Part shown: positions 10,091 to 18,462 of the stretch, piece after piece
Layout of the letters: every line of letters starts with the position of its first letter
How positions within the stretch are numbered: position 1 is the stretch's first letter
Assembly: GCF_019752415.1 (NCBI RefSeq)
Contig: NZ_JAIEME010000040.1
Coordinates: 1 to 36,627 of the forward strand
DNA: 36,627 bases
DNA from: Nitrosomonas sp.
Lineage (GTDB): Bacteria > Pseudomonadota > Gammaproteobacteria > Burkholderiales > Nitrosomonadaceae
Direction: 5' to 3'
The notes under the pieces: generated by a model
The model's input: the letters and a program-made list of their open reading frames with translations, nothing else
Database searches by the model: none
What the model was told of the DNA's origin: nothing
Program-made: the position numbers and the translations under genes

Positions 10091-10261
10091 AGCTAAGTTC
10101 GCTGAGAAATGAATGGATCCCCTCAGTGATTAGGGTAAATGTACAGAGTAGGATTACAACTTAACAGCAAATTTATCCGAAACGAACTGTTCTGTTATAT
10201 TCTACAAAATAGAGTTAGAATGACTAATCAATGATTTTAAGGTGCAAATCAAGGAGCTATT

Positions 10262-12178
10262 TTGAATAACTTAATTAAAAACATGGCCATTTGGCTAGTA
10301 ATTGCACTTGTGTTGATGACTGTATTTAATCAATTCAGCGTACGTCAACCGGCACAAGTGCCAATGGAATACTCTCAATTCATTTCCGAATTGAATCAAG
10401 GCAGGATCGCTAAAGTTGTCATTGAAGGCCGTACACTTAAAGGTACGAAGTCTGATGGCAGACGCTTCACAACTTATGCACCATCCGATCCCTGGATGGT
10501 TAGCGATTTACTTAAGGCTGGCGTTGTTGTTGAAGCCAAGCCAGATGAAGAACCCTCCATGTTGATGAGTATCTTCATCTCGTGGTTCCCGATGCTATTA
10601 CTGATTGGTGTATGGATATTTTTCATGCGTCAAATGCAAGGTGGCGGACGGAATGGCGGTGCGTTCTCATTTGGCAAAAGCAAAGCGCGCATGCTCGACA
10701 AATCAACCAACACAGTAACTTTTAATGATGTTGCAGGTTGCGAGGAAGCAAAAGAAGAAGTTGCAGAGCTAGTCGAATTCCTGCGTGATCCCACCAAATT
10801 CCAGAAACTGGGTGGGCGTATCCCACGTGGTGTATTGATGGTAGGTAGTCCGGGAACAGGAAAAACATTGCTGGCTCGCGCAATCGCAGGGGAAGCACAG
10901 GTACCATTTTTCAGCATTTCAGGTTCCGATTTTGTTGAAATGTTTGTCGGCGTTGGCGCATCTCGGGTACGTGACATGTTTGAGCAAGCGAAAAAACATG
11001 CACCCTGCATCATCTTTATTGATGAGATTGATGCGGTAGGGCGCCAACGCGGTGCTGGCCTGGGCGGTGGAAATGATGAACGTGAACAGACACTCAATCA
11101 ATTACTGGTTGAAATGGATGGTTTTGAAGGTGCCATGGGCGTTATTGTGATTGCAGCAACCAATCGTCCAGATGTATTGGATCCTGCTTTACTACGCCCA
11201 GGGCGATTTGACCGTCAAGTCACCGTGCCGCTACCGGATATTCGTGGACGCGAGCAGATTCTTCATGTGCATATGCGCAAGGTGCCGCTTTCACCGGACG
11301 TCAAAGCGGATATTCTAGCCCGTGGTACACCAGGTATGTCGGGTGCAGATCTTGCTAATCTGGTCAACGAAGCAGCACTATTCGCGGCACGCAGCAACAA
11401 ACGTTTTGTCGACATGGAAGATTTTGAACGCGCCAAAGATAAAATATTTATGGGCGCCGAACGACGTTCTCTTATCATGCCGGAACATGAACGCAGAAAC
11501 ACTGCCTATCATGAATCAGGGCATGCGGTCGTAGCGCAATTATTGCCAAAAACGGACCCAGTACATAAAGTAACCATTATCCCACGCGGCCGCGCTTTGG
11601 GTGTCACCATGCAATTGCCCACAGAAGATCGCTTTAGTATGGAACGTGAAGAAATACTGCAAAGAATCTCGGTTATGTTTGGCGGGCGTATCGCTGAAGA
11701 AGTCTTCATGAAGCAAATGACGACGGGCGCTTCCAACGATTTTGAGCGCGCAACAGATCTAGCACGGCAAATGGTAACCCAGTGGGGAATGTCCGATAAG
11801 CTTGGACCGATGGTCTATGGTGAAAATGAAGGTGAAGTTTTTCTGGGTCGTTCAGTGACTACGCATAAAAATATGAGTGAAAAAACTATGCAGACCGTCG
11901 ACGCAGAAGTTCGCCGTATTGTTGATGAACAATATGCGATTGCTCGAAAACTCATTGAAGCCAATAAGGACAAAATCGAAGCCATGACTCAGGCCTTGCT
12001 GGAGTGGGAAACGATCGATAGCGACCAAATCAACGATATCATGGAAGGCCGCCCACCACGTCCGCCTAAACCACCGCAGTCAACAACTTCTTCAACCACA
12101 AGTGGTGAATCATCAGTAAAACCAGATGAACAAGGTGAACCTGCAGCACCGCAAGAAATCGTAAAAGAAGCTGATTAA
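10262..12178 (+). CDS. ftsH: ATP-dependent zinc metalloprotease FtsH
   Basis: FtsH is a membrane-anchored AAA+ protease that degrades misassembled membrane proteins and regulatory proteins. The start is TTG, with AAGGAG 5 bases upstream. Transmembrane segment 1 spans about residues 6-24, then a periplasmic domain, then transmembrane segment 2 about 102-121. The AAA module has Walker A GSPGTGKT (Lys201; usual first residues are GPPG), Walker B IIFIDEID and the pore loop FVGVGASR. The zinc protease site is HESGH (His417, Glu418, His421). The tail is unusually rich in Pro, Ser and Thr. The 171 bases before it show a TTATAT -10-like hexamer (10195-10200) but no convincing promoter. Confidence 0.97.
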   Translation: MNNLIKNMAIWLVIALVLMTVFNQFSVRQPAQVPMEYSQFISELNQGRIAKVVIEGRTLKGTKSDGRRFTTYAPSDPWMVSDLLKAGVVVEAKPDEEPSMLMSIFISWFPMLLLIGVWIFFMRQMQGGGRNGGAFSFGKSKARMLDKSTNTVTFNDVAGCEEAKEEVAELVEFLRDPTKFQKLGGRIPRGVLMVGSPGTGKTLLARAIAGEAQVPFFSISGSDFVEMFVGVGASRVRDMFEQAKKHAPCIIFIDEIDAVGRQRGAGLGGGNDEREQTLNQLLVEMDGFEGAMGVIVIAATNRPDVLDPALLRPGRFDRQVTVPLPDIRGREQILHVHMRKVPLSPDVKADILARGTPGMSGADLANLVNEAALFAARSNKRFVDMEDFERAKDKIFMGAERRSLIMPEHERRNTAYHESGHAVVAQLLPKTDPVHKVTIIPRGRALGVTMQLPTEDRFSMEREEILQRISVMFGGRIAEEVFMKQMTTGASNDFERATDLARQMVTQWGMSDKLGPMVYGENEGEVFLGRSVTTHKNMSEKTMQTVDAEVRRIVDEQYAIARKLIEANKDKIEAMTQALLEWETIDSDQINDIMEGRPPRPPKPPQSTTSSTTSGESSVKPDEQGEPAAPQEIVKEAD

Positions 12179-12195
12179 TCAGTAATCATTTGAGT

Positions 12196-12228
12196 AACGG
12201 GATACGACCAAAAATCGTATCCCGTTTT
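12196..12228 (+). terminator. rho-independent terminator after ftsH
   Basis: A perfect 12-bp stem (12196-12207 with 12215-12226, arms AACGGGATACGA and TCGTATCCCGTT) closes a 7-base loop and runs into a short T stretch. It begins 18 bases after the ftsH stop and separates ftsH from folP. Confidence 0.88.
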
Positions 12229-12277
12229 AATTTCCACATTCCCTTCTCTTATTGTAACTTCATGACAGAAAAGTATT

Positions 12278-13099
12278 ATGTTCTCAACTAATCAACCACT
12301 CATCATGGGGATTATTAATGTAACCCCCGATTCCTTCTCGGATGGAGGACTTTACCTGTCAAAGCAACAAGCCATTGCACATGCCAGGCATCTGATTGAT
12401 GAAGGTGCAGATATACTGGATATTGGTGGAGAATCAACACGACCCGGGAGTCAACAAGTCAGCATTGATGAAGAATTAAAGCGAGTTATTCCTGTGCTGG
12501 AAGCACTCGTAACTACCAATACGCCCATTTCAATTGATACTTCCAAGCCCGAAGTAATGAAATACGCAATAGCTGCGGGCGCTTTCATGATTAATGACGT
12601 TAATGCACTGCGTAGCCCCGGGGCGTTGGAAACTGTCGCACAGAACAATCATGTCCGAATCTGTTTGATGCATATGCAAGGTACCCCTCAAGGTATGCAG
12701 AAAAATCCCGAATACAAAGATATTGTCTCTGAAGTAAAAGATTTCTTGGAGCAGCGTATCCATGCAGCAACGACAGCCGGCATATCGAAAGATCGATTGA
12801 TTATCGACCCGGGTTTTGGTTTTGGCAAAACACTGCAACATAATCTTACATTACTCGATCAGTTGGATCAATTGACAACACTTGGCGTTCCGGTATTGGC
12901 GGGTTTATCCCGAAAATCCATGCTCGGAACCATCACCGAAAACAGTGTAGATCGTCGGATTCATGAAAGTATTGCAGCAGCCTTGCTCGCAGTTGTTAAA
13001 GGTGCAAAAATTGTACGTGTACATGATGTCAAAGCCAGCAAAGATGCGCTTGCTATCTACAACGCCATGAAAAACTTTGACGTATCACAAGCAATTTAA
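12278..13099 (+). CDS. folP: dihydropteroate synthase
   Basis: FolP condenses p-aminobenzoate with dihydropterin pyrophosphate in folate synthesis and is the sulfonamide target. The 273-aa TIM barrel shows the family signatures in order: MGIINVTPDSFSDGG near residue 10, DIGGESTRPGS near 48, SIDTSKPEVM, the MHMQGTP loop and DPGFGFGK. The ATG at 12278 has only a weak purine-rich stretch (AGAAAAG) upstream. It lies between ftsH, from which a terminator separates it, and glmM 50 bases downstream, the standard proteobacterial order. Confidence 0.96.
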   Translation: MFSTNQPLIMGIINVTPDSFSDGGLYLSKQQAIAHARHLIDEGADILDIGGESTRPGSQQVSIDEELKRVIPVLEALVTTNTPISIDTSKPEVMKYAIAAGAFMINDVNALRSPGALETVAQNNHVRICLMHMQGTPQGMQKNPEYKDIVSEVKDFLEQRIHAATTAGISKDRLIIDPGFGFGKTLQHNLTLLDQLDQLTTLGVPVLAGLSRKSMLGTITENSVDRRIHESIAAALLAVVKGAKIVRVHDVKASKDALAIYNAMKNFDVSQAI

Positions 13100-13149
13100 C
13101 AAACTAATATTTTTATATTTTTTCCAATCTTGATCAATAATTTCTTAAA

Positions 13150-14511
13150 ATGACTAAAAAATATTTTGGAACTGATGGCATACGCGGGCGTGTAGGTAAA
13201 TATCCGATTACACCTGATTTCATCATGCATCTGGGTTATTCTGCAGGCAAAGTTCTGGCGGCTGCCGATTGGCATTTGATGGAAGGGAAGCGTCCAACCG
13301 TCCTTATTGGTAAAGATACCCGAGTTTCTGGCTATATGTTGGAATCTGCACTGGAAGCAGGATTATGTGCAGCCGGTGTAGATGTCATTTTGTCAGGTCC
13401 GATGCCGACGCCAGCCATAGCTTACCTGATTCGCGCACTGCGATTGCAAGCTGGCATTGTTATCTCGGCATCACATAATCTATTTGAGGATAACGGTGTA
13501 AAGTTTTTCTCTGCTTTAGGCAGCAAGCTTCCTGATGAAATGGAACACAAAATAGAAGCTGGCTTAAGTGCTCCCATCGAAACCAAACCTTCGGCACAAC
13601 TCGGCAAGGTACAACGGATTGATGATGCTGCTGGCCGCTATATCGAATTCTGTAAAAGCACTTTTCCCTATCACCTTGATCTGCGCGGACTGCGTATTGT
13701 GGTCGATTGTGCGCATGGTGCCACCTATCATATTGCCGGCCATGTCATGCATGAACTCGGTGCCGATGTCGTCACCATTGGCGTACAACCTGATGGTTTG
13801 AATATCAATCACGAATGCGGTGCTACTCACTGTGCCACATTGCAAAAAGCTGTTACACATCACCAGGCTGACTTGGGCATTGCACTGGATGGTGATGGTG
13901 ATCGCGTCATGATGGTGGATAAACAAGGTAGATCGTACGATGGTGATCAATTGATCTACATCATCGCCAAGCATCGTCAGCAGAAAAAAATGCTAACCGG
14001 CGGTGTTGTTGGCACCTTAATGACCAATCTTGCAATAGAAGACCAATTCAAGAAACTGCACATTCCGTTTCTCCGCACCAATGTCGGTGATCGTTATGTG
14101 TTGGAATCACTGCAAGAAAAAGGGTGGCATCTCGGGGGAGAGAATTCTGGACATATCATTTGCATGGATAAGCATACGACGGGCGACGGCATTATTTCCG
14201 CTTTGCAAGTTTTGTATGCGCTGCGTGATACAAATAAAACACTGGCTGAATTCATGCGTGGTGTCTCCTTATACCCGCAACGTTTAATCAATGTAAGAAT
14301 CCCCAAGACATTTAATTTTAATACTAACAAAGCAATCAAAACTTTACTGCAAGAAGCTGAAACTGATCTGAGTAACAACGGACGTGTTCTTATTCGAGCA
14401 TCGGGTACAGAGCCGCTTATCCGTGTGATGGTTGAAGGTAAATTCAAACATAAGGTTAATTCCTGGGCTGAAAGAATCGCTGAAACCGTGCAAGCTGAGA
14501 GCTCCATATAA
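13150..14511 (+). CDS. glmM: phosphoglucosamine mutase
   Basis: GlmM interconverts glucosamine-6-phosphate and glucosamine-1-phosphate on the way to UDP-GlcNAc for peptidoglycan and lipopolysaccharide. Signatures are [11 protein letters not shown] at the N-terminus, the phosphoserine loop SASHN (catalytic Ser108), the metal loop DGDGDR and the C-terminal phosphate-binding [12 protein letters not shown]. At 453 aa it is full length. The residue after SASHN is Leu ([11 protein letters not shown]), where Pro is usual. It has no visible Shine-Dalgarno and probably follows folP in one transcript. Confidence 0.96.
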   Translation: MTKKYFGTDGIRGRVGKYPITPDFIMHLGYSAGKVLAAADWHLMEGKRPTVLIGKDTRVSGYMLESALEAGLCAAGVDVILSGPMPTPAIAYLIRALRLQAGIVISASHNLFEDNGVKFFSALGSKLPDEMEHKIEAGLSAPIETKPSAQLGKVQRIDDAAGRYIEFCKSTFPYHLDLRGLRIVVDCAHGATYHIAGHVMHELGADVVTIGVQPDGLNINHECGATHCATLQKAVTHHQADLGIALDGDGDRVMMVDKQGRSYDGDQLIYIIAKHRQQKKMLTGGVVGTLMTNLAIEDQFKKLHIPFLRTNVGDRYVLESLQEKGWHLGGENSGHIICMDKHTTGDGIISALQVLYALRDTNKTLAEFMRGVSLYPQRLINVRIPKTFNFNTNKAIKTLLQEAETDLSNNGRVLIRASGTEPLIRVMVEGKFKHKVNSWAERIAETVQAESSI

Positions 14512-14589
14512 AAAATTAGTATTCGAATTCCACAATCAATCTTTTTTGAAACATATCTGACATACTCATAAAACAAAACACTGCATGCT

Positions 14590-14612
14590 ATATATGATAT
14601 GGAATCATATAT
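14590..14612. repeat. AT-rich inverted repeat between glmM and the pstS-like gene
   Basis: Nine-base arms (14590-14598 ATATATGAT and 14604-14612 ATCATATAT) flank a 5-base spacer. There is no T-run to make it an intrinsic terminator. It lies about 40 bases upstream of the Pho-box-like repeats and could be an operator or a weak structure. Confidence 0.45.
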
Positions 14613-14653
14613 GAAATTGAGTTAAGCTAATCCGCTCGATGACAAAAATAGAA

Positions 14654-14682
14654 TTGTCATATTCTTGTAATAATTCTGCAAT
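14654..14682 (+). promoter_or_regulatory. Pho-box-like PhoB site upstream of pstS-like gene
   Basis: Three 7-mers occur at exact 11-base intervals: TTGTCAT (14654), TTGTAAT (14665) and CTGCAAT (14676). PhoB binds direct repeats of CTGTCAT-type 7-mers spaced by 4 bases, and the downstream gene encodes a phosphate-binding protein. The repeats are degenerate after the first. The -10 region downstream is not obvious. Confidence 0.65.
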
Positions 14683-14754
14683 AAGATATTGCGTCAGTTT
14701 TAAGTAACTTCTCATTCTCATCACCCCTTATTCACTCATTTGGAGAGTATATAA

Positions 14755-15753
14755 ATGTCGAACACGATTCACTTTAGGACACTCATTGCGACCATGTTTC
14801 TCAGCGCATCAATTACTGTAGGCGTTGCCAATGCCAGTCCGATCATTAAGATTGATGGTTCCAGCACCGTTTTCCCCATTACCGAAGCTGTCGCTGAAGA
14901 CTTTCAGATAGCCAAGCGCGGCGCAGTCCGTGTCACTGTCGGTATCTCTGGAACCGGCGGTGGTTTCAAGAAATTCTGCCGGAATGAAATTGATATTGTT
15001 AATGCTTCCCGTCCGATTACGCAATTGGAAATGGATGCTTGCAAGCAAGAAGGGGTAGAATATATTGAAATGCCGATTGCTTTTGATGCCTTAACCATCG
15101 TTGTTAATCCAAAAAACACTTGGAGCAAAACCATTACCGTTGAAGAACTAAAGAGGATCTGGGAACCCGGTGCACAAGGTGTAATCATCCACTGGAATCA
15201 AATAAACCCTGCATGGCCTGATAAAAAAATTAAACTTTACGGCCCTGGTGCGGACTCCGGCACATTCGAATACTTTACCGAAGCTATTGTTGGCAAGGCA
15301 AAATCAAGCCGTGGCGATTTTACCGCGTCAGAGGATGACAATGTTTTAGTGCAAGGTGTCGCAAGCGATATCTATGCACTAGGTTTTTTCGGTTTTGCCT
15401 ATTACATAGAAAATAGTAATAAAATTAATGCAGTTGCGGTCGACAGTGGCAATGGTGGCGTAATTCCATCCGCCGCAACAGTAGAAAATAATAGCTACAA
15501 ACCTTTATCACGCCCAATATTCATCTACGTTAATGCCAAATCAACTGAGAAGCCTGAAATTAATGAATTCGTTAATTTCTATATGAAGAATGCGCCAGAA
15601 CTTGTGACAGAGGTCAAATACTTCCCGCTTTCTAAAGAAGTGTACAACCTCAATATCGAGCATCTGAATAAGAAAAAAATAGGTACAGTATTTAAAGGTA
15701 CGGGAACCAACATAAAACTAGAAGATATACTTAAGCTGGAATCCAGTTTATAA
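14755..15753 (+). CDS. PstS-family periplasmic phosphate-binding protein
   Basis: This is a type-II periplasmic binding protein of the PstS family, expected to capture inorganic phosphate for an ABC importer. A Sec signal peptide of about 27 residues ends at ANA-S. The mature start, IKIDGSSTVFPITEAVAEDF, carries the phosphate-binding SSTVFP loop. Further family hallmarks are GISGTGGGFKKFC, NASRPI and the GPGADSGTFEYF loop. GGAG lies 9 bases before the ATG. The 332-aa length is normal. No pstC, pstA, pstB or phoU gene is adjacent, so it is an orphan or partners with a transporter elsewhere. The Pho-box-like repeats upstream suggest induction by phosphate starvation. Confidence 0.88.
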   Translation: MSNTIHFRTLIATMFLSASITVGVANASPIIKIDGSSTVFPITEAVAEDFQIAKRGAVRVTVGISGTGGGFKKFCRNEIDIVNASRPITQLEMDACKQEGVEYIEMPIAFDALTIVVNPKNTWSKTITVEELKRIWEPGAQGVIIHWNQINPAWPDKKIKLYGPGADSGTFEYFTEAIVGKAKSSRGDFTASEDDNVLVQGVASDIYALGFFGFAYYIENSNKINAVAVDSGNGGVIPSAATVENNSYKPLSRPIFIYVNAKSTEKPEINEFVNFYMKNAPELVTEVKYFPLSKEVYNLNIEHLNKKKIGTVFKGTGTNIKLEDILKLESSL

Positions 15754-15794
15754 ACCAAAACCATTTGAAGGCGATTAAATTCTCAGGCTTCGGT

Positions 15795-15800
15795 TAAAAT
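15795..15800 (+). promoter_or_regulatory. possible -10 element for cysG
   Basis: TAAAAT in the context CTTCGGTTAAAATAGCC would start transcription near 15807, just upstream of the long hairpin at 15817-15873. No good -35 was found at 16-18 bases, so this is tentative. Confidence 0.35.
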
Positions 15801-15816
15801 AGCCACAGCATCTCAG

Positions 15817-15873
15817 GGAAGTACTGATTAAATCTTGCGCCTTTTTTTGCGCTTAGAATTAATCAGTACTTCC
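15817..15873. repeat. long inverted repeat / hairpin between pstS-like gene and cysG
   Basis: Perfect 15-base arms (15817-15831 GGAAGTACTGATTAA and 15859-15873) are extended inward by TCT and GCGC pairs across one mismatch and a bulge, leaving a T-rich loop. T-rich sequence (TTTATTATTT) follows the right arm. It could terminate the pstS-like transcript. If the TAAAAT upstream is used, it is instead a leader structure of cysG. A small non-coding mobile repeat is a third possibility. Confidence 0.75.
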
Positions 15874-15908
15874 TTTATTATTTGGATTGAGGATTACCCG
15901 GAGAAGCG

Positions 15909-17351
15909 ATGGATTTTCTGCCAATTTTCTTAAACATCAGAAACAAAACCTGCCTAGTGGTAGGCGCCGGTGAAGTCGCGACGCGTAAAATTATGCTTTT
16001 GCTCCAGGCTGGTGCGCAAGTTTCCGTGGTTTCTCCCGAGCTGGATACAACGCTAAAAGAATACCTTGTGCATGGCAAGATCAAATTTTGTGCTGAATCT
16101 TTTCAACCCGAGCAACTGGAAGATATTGTTTTAGTTATTGCTGCAACGAATGATCGGGTCACGAACCGATTGGTTTCTGAGACAGCCCAGAAAAGGAAAA
16201 TTCCGGTTAATGTAGTTGATGACCCGGACTTATGTACTTTCATCATGCCTTCCATCGTGGACCGGTCACCGCTGTTGATTGCAGTATCCAGCGGCGGCCA
16301 ATCCCCTGTACTGGCTAGATTGTTACGCGCCCAATTAGAAATTATGATACCGGTCGCCTATGCACGGCTTGCGGCAATGGCCGGTAAGTTCCGCAAGCAT
16401 GTCAAACAGCATTTTACACACCCGGAGAAACGACGTATTTTCTGGGAAAAAGCGCTACAAGGCCGATTTACGGAACTGGTACTGGCTGGAAAGGACAAAG
16501 CAGCACAGGTGTATCTGCTGCAATCCTTGCAGCAAGAAAAAAACGAGTCTCCACAAGGCGAGGTTTATCTGGTTGGAGCCGGACCGGGCAATCCTGATTT
16601 ACTCACTTTCCGGGCCATGCGTCTGATGCAACAAGCAGATGTCGTTGTTTATGACCGACTGGTCTCGCCTGCCATTCTCGATATGGTACGCCGGGATGCC
16701 ACTCGTATTTATGCCGGCAAGGAACGTAATCGCCACACCTTGGAGCAAGAATCTATCAATCTACTACTGGTACGACTCGCACAAGAAGGGAAACGAGTGC
16801 TGCGGCTCAAAGGCGGCGATCCTTTTATTTTTGGCCGAGGGGGCGAAGAAATCGAAACCTTGGCGTCCTACCATATTCCTTTCCAGGTTGTGCCCGGCAT
16901 TACTGCCGCCTCCGGTGTTGCAGCCTATGCAGGTATACCACTCACACACCGGGATTATGCCCAGTCATGTATTTTTGTTACCGGTCATCTGAAAAACAAC
17001 AGTATCGACTTGGACTGGCCCTATCTCGCACGCCCTAACCAGACCATCGTGATCTATATGGGATTGCTGGGACTCCCAGTCCTGTGTCAACAATTGGTCG
17101 CCCACGGCCTACCAGATTCCACGCCAGCAGCAATCATTCAGCAAGGCACAACGCAAAAACAGAAGATCGTTACCGGAACATTACAAACATTACCCGATCT
17201 CGCCGCAGCTGCAAAGCTGATTCCACCCACCCTGATCATCGTTGGAGAAGTCGTCCAACTACACCAAAATCTTGCGTGGTTTGAACCAACCGAAAAAATC
17301 TCGCCAACACAAATCATCTCAGGGATAGCAATAGACGCGGATAAGAAATAG
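15909..17351 (+). CDS. cysG: siroheme synthase (trifunctional CysG)
   Basis: CysG makes siroheme, the cofactor of sulfite and nitrite reductases, from uroporphyrinogen III. The N-terminal half is the NAD-dependent precorrin-2 dehydrogenase/ferrochelatase. It has the dinucleotide loop VVGAGEVATRK (about residues 17-27), VVDDPDLCTFIMPSIV, and Ser128 in VSSGGQSPVL, the residue phosphorylated in Salmonella CysG. The C-terminal half is the SAM uroporphyrinogen methyltransferase, with YLVGAGPGNPDLLT, YDRLVS, LKGGDPFIFGRGGEE and VVPGITAASG. At 480 aa it is full length and fused. A GGAG lies just before the ATG. It converges with nadC with no clear terminator in the 113-base gap. Confidence 0.96.
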   Translation: MDFLPIFLNIRNKTCLVVGAGEVATRKIMLLLQAGAQVSVVSPELDTTLKEYLVHGKIKFCAESFQPEQLEDIVLVIAATNDRVTNRLVSETAQKRKIPVNVVDDPDLCTFIMPSIVDRSPLLIAVSSGGQSPVLARLLRAQLEIMIPVAYARLAAMAGKFRKHVKQHFTHPEKRRIFWEKALQGRFTELVLAGKDKAAQVYLLQSLQQEKNESPQGEVYLVGAGPGNPDLLTFRAMRLMQQADVVVYDRLVSPAILDMVRRDATRIYAGKERNRHTLEQESINLLLVRLAQEGKRVLRLKGGDPFIFGRGGEEIETLASYHIPFQVVPGITAASGVAAYAGIPLTHRDYAQSCIFVTGHLKNNSIDLDWPYLARPNQTIVIYMGLLGLPVLCQQLVAHGLPDSTPAAIIQQGTTQKQKIVTGTLQTLPDLAAAAKLIPPTLIIVGEVVQLHQNLAWFEPTEKISPTQIISGIAIDADKK

Positions 17352-17464
17352 TAAAGTCACAGTAACCATGAGCAACATCATTAATGCGATACCAGATTCC
17401 AGAATCAGTACTCTAAATTGCCGTTTGAGTCTGAATGAGAAAAGAAAGCTGATCCATTGGAACC

Positions 17465-18319
17465 TTATACTGATTCTCTAAACCGCATCGACAAATCTAT
17501 CGCTCTGATATTCTTCGTCAAACTGCCAATAGAGATCCTACCTACCCCCGTTTCAGCCACCTGGCGCACATTCTTCAAGGTAATATTCCCGGATGCTTCC
17601 AATGTGACTCGTTCACCAGTTTTCTGGCGGGTCAGCACAACCGCATCCGATAGCTGATTCAGCGTAAAATTATCTAACAGAACCGTACTGGCACCGGCTG
17701 TCAGCGCATCTTGTAGTTCTTGCAAAGATTCTACTTCAATCTGGATAAAGACCCCTGGTGGCGCAATTTCCTGTGCTTTTCTCAATGCTGATCTTATTCC
17801 ACCCGCTGCAATAATATGATTTTCCTTGATCAGAATTCCATCATACAAGCCAAAACGATGATTCATGCCCCCGCCACACTTCACTGCATATTTCTGCGCC
17901 AACCGGAGCCCGGGCAATGTTTTGCGTGTGTCCACAATAACAGCTTGTGTGCCATTTATTGCATCGACAAAATACTTGGTTTGTGTCGCTACAGCAGACA
18001 GCATTTGTAAAAAATTCAGTGCAGAACGTTCGGCTGATAATAAGGCGCGGGCTTGCCCTTTAATCTCGCATAGCTTATGTCCTGCCTGAACGGTGTCTCC
18101 ATCCTTGGCAAGCCAATGAATTGTTGTTTCTGATGATAAAGCTAAAAAACAAGCTTCAAACCACTGCACACCGCACAATATCGCATCTTCTCTGCTAACC
18201 ACCGATGCGCTCAGTTCCTTGTCTCCAGGAATCAGGGATGCCGTCAGGTCGCCCGCACCAATATCTTCCGCCAGTGCGTGCTCTACATTGTTGTCAATTT
18301 CAGCATGTAAATCTTTCAA
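17465..18319 (-). CDS. nadC: nicotinate-nucleotide pyrophosphorylase (quinolinate phosphoribosyltransferase)
   Basis: NadC converts quinolinate and PRPP to nicotinate mononucleotide, releasing CO2, in de novo NAD synthesis. Visible signatures are ALAEDIGAGDLTASLIP near the N-terminus, SAERSALNFLQMLSAVAT, the VDTRKTLPGLR loop, KYAVKCGGGMNHRFGLYDGILIKENH, the acidic EVES and LLDNF strands, and EASGNI. At 284 aa it is full length. The start appears to be TTG at 18319, because an in-frame stop lies immediately before it and AAGG lies about 10 bases upstream. The gene is divergent from the FMN-protein gene. Confidence 0.96.
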   Translation of the reverse strand: MKDLHAEIDNNVEHALAEDIGAGDLTASLIPGDKELSASVVSREDAILCGVQWFEACFLALSSETTIHWLAKDGDTVQAGHKLCEIKGQARALLSAERSALNFLQMLSAVATQTKYFVDAINGTQAVIVDTRKTLPGLRLAQKYAVKCGGGMNHRFGLYDGILIKENHIIAAGGIRSALRKAQEIAPPGVFIQIEVESLQELQDALTAGASTVLLDNFTLNQLSDAVVLTRQKTGERVTLEASGNITLKNVRQVAETGVGRISIGSLTKNIRAIDLSMRFRESV

Positions 18320-18462
18320 TTATTTTTACCTTCATCTTCAATGAACATGAGAAATTATAGTACACCTGATTAACGCCACACTATTTCAGTAGCTTTCCAG
18401 GATGTTCACTTACACCATTTGAACAGATAGTATATGCTGCCCCATGCCTATAAGGAGGTTAT

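Noticed and set aside
10101-10130. CTGAG/CTCAG inverted pair after rlmE as a terminator or sigma-32 promoter of ftsH
   Set aside because: The stem is short with a 15-base loop and no T-run. The spacing and hexamers do not match the sigma-32 consensus.
13564-13974. 136-codon minus-strand reading inside glmM
   Set aside because: Antisense shadow of a full-length conserved gene.
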